64,000 nucleotides of DNA from Adiantum capillus-veneris (Eukaryota > Streptophyta > Polypodiopsida > Polypodiales > Pteridaceae), in contig CM043960.1 in the NCBI GenBank assembly GCA_014529385.2, positions 71,273,410 through 71,337,409 of the forward strand, in the 5' to 3' direction. This document shows positions 56,540 to 64,000 of the stretch, one piece after another. The position numbers were made by a program, and so were the translations under genes. The notes beneath the pieces were generated by a model, which saw only the letters and a list, made by a program, of their open reading frames with translations, was not told the DNA's origin and made no database searches. Position 1 is the stretch's first letter. Every line of letters begins with the position of its first letter.

Positions 56540-59247
56540 GTAGGGCACTCCAAAACTTCACCATGTGGAAAGAGCACATGAAGGATGTTTTGACTAACAA
56601 AGGTTTATCATAACAGTTGAAAGAGCGTGCAGTGGGTGATGGCTATACACAGGCTCAGTGGGAGTTTTTGGATGCAAAAGCCATGGCTACAATACATCTA
56701 CATCTAGCCGAGTCAGTGTTCTTCACTATCATAGGGAAGACGATAGCCAAGGATTAATGGGATAGCTTATCTTTAGCATGGGAGAGAAAAAGTGCATCCA
56801 ACAAAGTTTTTCTCATGAAAAAGCTTATGAAGCTCAACATGAAAGAAGGTAGCACAGTTTCTGGACACTTAAATGAGTTCAACTCCTTGTTCAGTCAGTT
56901 GACATCTCAAGGCTATAGTGAGTTTGACGACGAACTCAAGTCTATATTCCAGTTCATGGGACATATTTTTCACAGCCATTAGCAATTCAGCTCTCCCAAT
57001 GGCAAGTTAGTGTTCAATGATGTCACAAATCTGTTGCTCAGTGAAGAGATTCGGCGTAAATATCTTGAAGGTGCTAGTCATGGAGATGCATATATGGCTG
57101 GCACTTCCATGAAGCAAAGAGGCCGTGACAAGAACAAGAACAAAAGCAAAAGGAGTGAGAGAAATCCTCGTAGTCCGAGCAAAAATAAGAACTATAGTAG
57201 AGAGCACAGTGCTAGAAATGTCAAGTGTTACTATTGCCATAAAAAGGGTCATTACAAAAAGGATTGTCACAGTTTCTTAAGAGACCAAAAAAACATGCAA
57301 AAAGATAAGTCTGACAAAGCAAAAAGTACGGTAAAGATTGAGGAGATCAACGTGGTTGAGTCTCCTATGCCTACCGCTACAGTAGAGGATGCTCCTCCTC
57401 TAGTGATGAATGTTATGCCAGCAGAGATTCATGCAAAGGTGACAACAGGTCCCTCAAATGTTCTCATTTTCACTTCGGATCTCACTCCAGATGCTTTGGT
57501 TGCACAAGATGAGGGATACACACAGAATTGGATTCTCGATTCTGGTGCAAGTTTTCATGTCACAACGCATAGAGATTGGTTATCCTCTTATGTGTCCATG
57601 CAGGGCATAGTCAAGCTTGGTGATTCCAATGAGCTTGACATTATTGGCATTGGTGATGTGAAGCTTCAGATGCATAATGGCACTACTTTTGTGTTGCAAA
57701 ATGTCAGACATGTGCCCAAGCTTACAAAGAGTTTGCTTTCTATAGAGCAATTGGATGACCTTGGTTACACTACAGTATTTGGTAATCATTCTTGGCTGAT
57801 CCGCAAGAACAACCTTGTCGTGATGAAAGGTCGTAAAAATGGATCCCAGTACTCTATGTTTCTATTGAGTGTCGACGAACACTCTATTTATGTTGCCGAG
57901 CTGCCGTCTATTGAGTTGTGGAATAACCAACTAGGGCATATTAGCCAAAAGGGATTGAAAACAATTTGACATTTTAGCTACTTACCCGTCTTAGAGTACA
58001 CGGATTTTCCATTGTGTGAGCATTGTCTAACGGAAAACAGACTAGGTTGACATCTTTTCCATTGAATAAGAAATTAGGCAAACCCCTAGACTTAGTACAC
58101 AGTGATTTGTGTGGTCCAATGCCACATAAAACTCTAGGGGAGGCAAACTACTTTCTCACGTTCATATATGATTCTACCAGAAAGGTGTGGGTGTATCTCC
58201 TTAAGCGTAAGGAAGAAGTCTATTCTACATTTCAAAAATTATTCACCATGGTTGAGAACCAATCAGGGAAAAAGCTCAAAAGCTTTTTGCGGTGACAATG
58301 GTGGAGAATATGTCTCCACGAAGTTCAAGGATTTTTGCAATCGAAGAGACATTCGTAGGCAGTTTACTACTCTGTACACACCTACCCAAAATGGGTTAGC
58401 TGAAAGGATGAATCGCACGATTCAAGAGCAAGTTATCTCTATGATTTCTATGGCGAAGCTTACTCCAGAGTTTTGGGGGAAAGCTATTCTGACAGCACTG
58501 CACATTATCAATAGGTCACCGAGATCTCATTTGAATTTCAAGATTCCAAAGGAATTGTGGACTGGGAAATCATCGAGCTATGACCATTTACGTGTGTTTG
58601 GATGTGAGCCATATGCACATGTGCCCAGAGAACTTCGTCACAAGCAAGATCCTAGGCCACACAAATGCATTTTTATTCGCTATGGTGTAAATGGACGGAT
58701 GGGCTATCGTCTTTGGCACCCAGAATCCCGTAAATTTGCAACTCACATGTCAATTTCAATGAATCAAAGATGCACAAGAAGCCCATTAAAGAAATTGAGT
58801 ACATACGCGTTTGATGTGAGGATGTAGCCTCCGAACCAACTTAGTTTAGTAGTAAAGCACCTAATCTTCAAGTGCAAGATACTACTATTTCTCGAGAGGG
58901 AGTAGAGTCCAACAATCAGGCATCGAGACACTATGAGAGAGTACCATGTGCACCCGAGCGGTTTGAGTCAGGTATACACCACATTTTGGTCACTGACGCT
59001 GGAGAGCCAACCTGCTACAAAGAAGCTATACAAATGGATGATAGCGTTGAGTGGGAGCAAGCTATGCAATCAAAATACAATTTGATTGTGGATAATGAGA
59101 CATGGGATTTGGTTGACCTACAATAGGGCAAACATGCTTTACCTTGCAAGTGGCTATACAAGAAGAAGTATACAATGGAAAATCCCGAGCCTAGCTATAA
59201 GGCTCATCTAGTTGCCAAGGGATTCAAGCAGCAAAAAGTGTGTGGAC

Positions 59248-59438
59248 TGAAGGGGATTGGGGAGCACCACAGACGGAGAGTGCGAGAGATAGAAGGAGAC
59301 ACACACACGATGTGGGTGGGGAGACTGTGAAGTGGCAGCTCCCCCTATACAGTATACTCACTATAAGTATAGGGTAACAGTGGGCGGGCGCCTATGACCT
59401 GGGCGAGCGGTCAAGGCACATAGGCCTTAACCCCAACA
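59248..59438 (-). repeat. 3' LTR of the small copia (191 bp)
   Basis: Paired with 62822-63012. The polypurine tract adjoins at 59439-59449 (plus-strand reading ACCTCCCACTT). Confidence 0.9.
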
Positions 59439-62400
59439 ACCTCCCACTTAAAGGCCAATGTGCCTTTAAGAAAGATCTACTAGTGTACAACTAATAGAAG
59501 GTGAGATATTTTCTCAACCTGTGCCCACTGACTCTCGATGAGCTAGTGCATCCGGCTCTACTGATAGACAAACATTCCGCTGCGGAAGCCACACAGAGCT
59601 AGCTCCAAGCTCTGCAAAGAGTCTACAAGAGCTCATGCACTCCTGCAAGTATCGGTCCAATACCTGCAAACCTCCCCTATGCTCTATGCCGAGATCAGTC
59701 ATCGAACAACTAATCAACCCTGCTGCAAATGCTCCCACTGCAGTTGCTATGTCGGGCCTCGAGATCAGCATCTCGTACATGAGGACACCGAACATTGATG
59801 CAACCCTGGCAACCTCTGCCACCTCCAACTCAGAACTCAACTCATGGCAATCTTGTCCCCTATCATAGAGACCATGGCACTCTGACTCCGAGCTCTGGAG
59901 TGACTCCTTGTGTCCACCACATATCACATGTGTACCAAGAGTATCCATCTGTCCTGAATATGCATCAAGCTCTGGCATAAGCATATCAAGAAATGACTCC
60001 ACAATAGCCGACATCTCAGCATCCATGTGAGTCATCTCTATCATCACCTCTGATGACTCATCCTGCTGTGACTCACTAGAGCTGTCCCGCTCTACCTGTG
60101 CATCCGTAGACACAACCTGCACAACAAGGTGACTGCTCTACACTCCATGCAAAGCATCCTGCAACCCACAAGCAAAAGAGACTCGCCTCCTCTCTCGCTG
60201 TCTACCTGGCTGCATGATCACAGAGACAACACCGTCTCTCGCGTGATCCACATGCAATGGGTAACCTGGACCACTCCTAGCACCTCTCGTAATCACTAGC
60301 GAACCCAAATGCATCACAAAATCTCGCTCTCGAAGTGAAATCTAACATCCACAATCTCTAAGCTGACCAATCGAGATCAAACTCACTGTCAAATCTGGTA
60401 CATAGCGCACATGTCGTAACAAGTAAGATGCACCACTCGGTAATGACAGTCTCACATCTCCTGCACCTACTATCGTATGCACCGATCCATCGATCAAACG
60501 TACACTGCCAAGCATCCAGCTAGAATAGCTACAAAACCATTCACGATGCGACGTGACATGAAACATAGCATCTGCGTCTAGAAACCACTGCGAAGGGAGT
60601 GCACTATCCACATGTATAGCATTTCGTGCATAGCTCGAGGTAAAAGTGACATCCCCAACACTAGTATACTCCGACACTATATCTGCCTCAACTGTCAAAG
60701 CAACCAAGTCCATGGCATCATGACATACATCCCTGAGACTGCCATGTCTCCTACGATGTCGCATACGACGAAAACAGTGCCATCTAACGTGTCCAGAATG
60801 ACCACAATACCAACATGTCACCTGTCGGCGTGCTCGTGAATGTACACGTCTCACATGAGTCCGTGATGACTCAGATCTATCATACATATCATGTAATCTG
60901 CGCCAAAGTGCTCTCGAAGTAGTCTCATACATAACAAGAGCATATACAGATTTTTCAAGGTGCAAAGAGAGCGTAGATAGTGCCATCTCCTCTAGCTCCT
61001 ACCACTGATCGTCAGACATGTTTGAAGGTCTACCTGCATCACAACTCAATGGTCGATGCAACCCTCGCTGTGTCAATGCATCAAGCATACACTCTCTCCA
61101 CGCTGCAAAGTCTGACCCATCAAACATGCACATTTCGGAGAGATCATAATCTGAGCGATCACCTGTCTCTGCCATGAGCACAATGTAGCAAACTAGAAAG
61201 CAAAACCACCTCACCAACAACACCTGGAAACTGTCTACAAATATGGCCAGAAACACAATGTAAAACCTGTGAGACACGCTCCAAAATAGAGCTCCCGCAA
61301 TGTCAATACAAGCCTCGCCTGCTCTAGTATCACACTGCAATCTGTGAGCAAATCACCAAGCCCACACTGTGCGGTATCGATGCATACACACGCACAAGAA
61401 CTCCCACCTGTAGAGAACACCGCACGCAAATGCTGAGTGCAACCCGCAATCTCTACCTAGATCGCATAAATGATACGCATAAAACTCCTGGGAAAATTTC
61501 GCCAGAGTTTCGACGCACAATGGCTATCAACACAAAATAACCATTGTCCTACAAGCTCAATACAATGAGCAATCAATGCGCATCAAACTAGACTCAACAT
61601 ACATGCATAAGCTTTGCAAAACTATGGCAAACAATGCTTGAGATCACAAGACTCTCCCACCCGAGAGCAAACCACTGTCTCAAGCAAAGAAAGATACACA
61701 ACTCCTCACTCTTGCAAGAGTGGATACAAAAACACAAAACTGTGTCCAAACTGACAAAACCTATCTAAGTGAGAGTAAACACTCGATGACAAACTATGGC
61801 GAGAATCTCGAAAAAATCCGACAGAATTTTCCCTGAAAACTGAGCAAAAAACTCAAGTACAATCTCTACCATAAACCATAACACTACTCAATGCCAATGA
61901 GTAGAAATGCCAAAATGGCTCCACATTTTCACATACAATGGCAATCGGCACTCAACGTACATCAACGGAGTGACCGCGCATAAGCAAGCGCCAAAAGATT
62001 TGCAATCCGGAAACTTGATCAATGCGAAAACAATGCTCTCAAGAGAGCTCACCGGCACTTGAAAGTGCTCGCCAAAATGCATGTATAATGGGCATCAACC
62101 ATGCGCCATAACCATATGCAAACCATCTGCAAAGACCATGAATCCAAGCACAAAATCACTGCCAAAGTATCCTATGAAAACCAGTGAAAGAAGTTCCACC
62201 TGTGTGCTCCAAAAAACTGCGTCTCTCAAGAGACCGCTTTGGTGGTGTGTAAACGCCTCCGTACTTCGTTGCCCAAGTCTACCAAAAACCCTCAAACCAC
62301 AAGCTTAACACAAGCTGAAATTGCATCTTCAGTTCAGAATTTATGCACTCAACTTCAAGCATCTCCCGTGCTTCCAAAAGTGCATCAAACTTGCACACAA

Positions 62401-62807
62401 TGAGACAACAGAAAATTTTAAATTTCTGTATACAGTCAGTCTGAGCTGAATATCAACAAAACGGTGAGGAATTTGCAAAAAGTTTCTTCTGCAAAGTTGT
62501 AGACCACGACGAAACAGATGGGTATCGCGAATAGAATTCTCAAATTTGCAGTCTACAAGGAGAAAAACGAATCTGAAAACAGTGCTGCTGTGCACACAGT
62601 TTTTTAGGGCAGCACCTTCACTTACACACATTCTTCCACACTCTTTTCTGAGCTTCCACAAGAGCATACATCACTCTCAACTGAGCTCACAAGCTCCCAT
62701 TGCATTCTCACAAAGCTTCCAAGCTTTCTTAATCTCTCTACCGTCGAGAGCAAGCGAGCTATCGCCTCGAAGCTCTCAAAGCCGTCGTGCTCTCCGCAGT
62801 CACCATA

Positions 62808-62819
62808 GCTCTGATACCA
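62808..62819 (-). promoter_or_regulatory. Primer-binding site of the small copia
   Basis: GCTCTGATACCA on the plus strand, that is TGGTATCAGAGC in element orientation, two bases from the LTR end. Confidence 0.9.
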
Positions 62820-62821
62820 AT

Positions 62822-63012
62822 TGAAGGGGATCGGGGAGCACCACAGACGGAGAGTGCGAGAGAGAGAAGGAGACACACACACAATGTGGGTGGGGAGACT
62901 GTGAAGTGGAAGCTCCCCCTATACAGTATACTCACTATAAGTATAGGGTAACACTGGGCGGGCGCCCATGAGATGGGCGACCGGTCAAGGCACATAGGCC
63001 TTAACCCCAACA
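62822..63012 (-). repeat. 5' LTR of the small copia (191 bp)
   Basis: Ends in TGTTGGGG...CCCTTCA in element orientation. The same length as its partner, with about 9 substitutions between them. Confidence 0.9.
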
Positions 63013-63556
63013 TGAACTTTGATGAGATTTTCTCTCCAGTAGTCAAGATGACTACACTTCACACTGTGCTTGGCTTGGTTGCTATCCAGGACATGGCACT
63101 TGTCCAAATGGACATGAAAACAACATTTCTTCACGGGGATCTAGATGAAGATGTCTACATTCAACAGCCAGAGGGTTTCGTATGTGAAACTCAAAAGCCA
63201 ATGAGGGCAGAATTGGTTTGTAGACTTAAAAAGGCACTCTATGGCCTCAAGCAAGGTTCAAGGCAGTGGTATCAAAAGTTCGACGAATTCATGTAGTCTT
63301 AAGGTTACATAAGGAGTCAAGAGGATCACTCCTTATACACAAGAAAGTAAAATGATGGTTCTTTAATCATCTTGATCTTGTATGTAGATGATATGTTCAT
63401 AGAAGGGAAATTAATTGATGAGATCAATCAGTTGAAAGAGATGCTAAGCACTTAGTTTTCCATGAAAGACTTGGTAAATGCCAATCACTTTCTTGGTATG
63501 CACATCAAGAGGTATAGGCAACGTGGAATTCTTGAATTGTCTCAAGAAAATTACAT

Positions 63557-64000
63557 CTTCTTCCCCCTTTTTCTCCTTCAAGAAAAGTGTGTCTGCTTCA
63601 TCTTCTTCCCCCTTTCTCTCCTTCCCCCTCTTGCACTCACGGATCCATAGCTTCCCCACCGCGGGTTGCACATTAATCTTGCTCCATAATATCATAGAGG
63701 AGCGAGCAAAAAATCCTACTATGAGTAGTGCTTATCCTTTGTTTTATTGCTTTTGCATGCAAATGTGGGTGACACACCAATCTCGTTCTGGACCAGCTCA
63801 TAGAAGGCAGTGGCCAAAAATCGGCCTACTGCAAGTAGAGGTTGGCCTATCTTTTATTGCCTACGTGCAAATGTGGGCCGCACACCAATATGGTGTTTTG
63901 GATCAGCTCATAGAAGGGAGCTGTCAGAAATCCTATTGCAAGCAGAGATTGGCTTTTGCTTGAGTGTCTATGTATGAAAATTTTAAAATGCAAGTTAGCA
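63557..64000. repeat. 110-bp tandem repeat at the right edge
   Basis: After the copia truncation a C/T-rich stretch (63557-63650) leads to about two and a half copies of a 110-bp unit. TTTATTGC at 63743 and 63853 marks two starts, with GTGCAAATGTGGG and AGCTCATAGAAGG in each. A partial earlier unit begins near 63688. The window ends shortly after the last unit. No gene is seen. Confidence 0.7.

Larger units (their letters stand above)
59248..63012 (-). mobile_element. Small defective copia element nested in copia RT
   Basis: 191-bp LTRs (59248-59438 and 62822-63012, plus strand TGAAGGGG...CCCCAACA) lie in reverse orientation to the host element. The primer site is at 62819-62808 (TGGTATCAGAGC on the minus strand) and the polypurine tract at 59449-59439 (AAGTGGGAGGT). 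The flanks TGGAC and TGAAC agree in four of five bases, fitting a 5-bp duplication. My count by eye is 9 differences in 191 LTR positions, about 4.7 percent. The interior has a long leader (about 62800-61350), gag with a knuckle CWYCGHSGHVRWHC near 60810, a protease-region remnant and an RNase H remnant. It is too short to hold a full pol, so it is defective and non-autonomous. Confidence 0.88.
56540..63556 (+). mobile_element. Ty1/copia element, split by a second copia element
   Basis: On the plus strand: gag (about 56550-57320) with a CCHC knuckle CYYCHKKGHYKKDC near 57225; protease WILDSGASFHVT (about 57530); integrase (about 57880-58620); the beginning of RT (about 58960-59240); then the insertion 59248-63012; then RT continues (63013-63560, with DMKTTFLHGDLDEDVYIQQP). 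It is truncated within RT at about 63556. No LTR of its own is visible at either end. It is broken in several places, older than the element inserted in it. Confidence 0.85.

Overview
The window looks like a gene-poor, repeat-saturated stretch of nuclear DNA from a land plant with a large genome. The evidence is the transposon mix: Ty1/copia and chromodomain-bearing Ty3/gypsy elements primed by initiator tRNA-Met (sites reading TGGTATCAGAGC or TGGTATCGGAGC), an L1-type LINE, a fragment of En/Spm (CACTA) transposase with a DUF4216-type domain, hAT-like miniature elements, and very long (CT)n/(GA)n arrays. I cannot name the species. I found no convincing intact host gene, no tRNA or rRNA gene and no CRISPR array.

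Layout, left to right. 1-480: short tandem repeats and a G-run. 481-10062: a probable large non-autonomous LTR derivative bounded by two related 0.34-0.39 kb repeats. Inside it lies a cleanly delimited 4.5 kb LTR element (3268-7814) with 1262-bp LTRs, a perfect TTCAA target duplication, primer site, polypurine tract and one 400-residue reading frame. 10063-11110: minus-strand remnants that look like exons of an unrecognised host gene. 11777-13290: a minus-strand Ty3/gypsy relic. 13291-15650: mostly featureless DNA with two small inverted-repeat elements, one flanked by an exact 8-bp duplication. 15650-18970: a decayed minus-strand LINE (endonuclease, reverse transcriptase, C-terminal zinc knuckle).

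20080-32935: a tandem array of a non-autonomous LTR family on the minus strand, arranged LTR-internal-LTR-internal-LTR. It encodes only gag-like acidic proteins. 33753-50608: a second LTR-sharing tandem, this time of a chromodomain Ty3/gypsy element. Its internal region holds a nearly whole nested copia element (40107-45741, target duplication CTCTT). Its right LTR holds a 1.6 kb composite insertion made of CACTA, LTR and copia pieces.

50609-56540: copia scraps, microsatellites, a segment with a recurring 50-bp motif, and a LINE ORF1-like pseudogene. 56540-63556: a plus-strand copia element split by a smaller minus-strand copia element (59248-63012). 63557-64000: a 110-bp tandem repeat.

Nothing here forms a cellular pathway. 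The window's interest is structural: two independent LTR-sharing tandems side by side, several short-coding LTR families, nesting up to three deep, and a strong tendency for truncated elements to end at long dinucleotide arrays. All LTR-type elements are treated as fossils.
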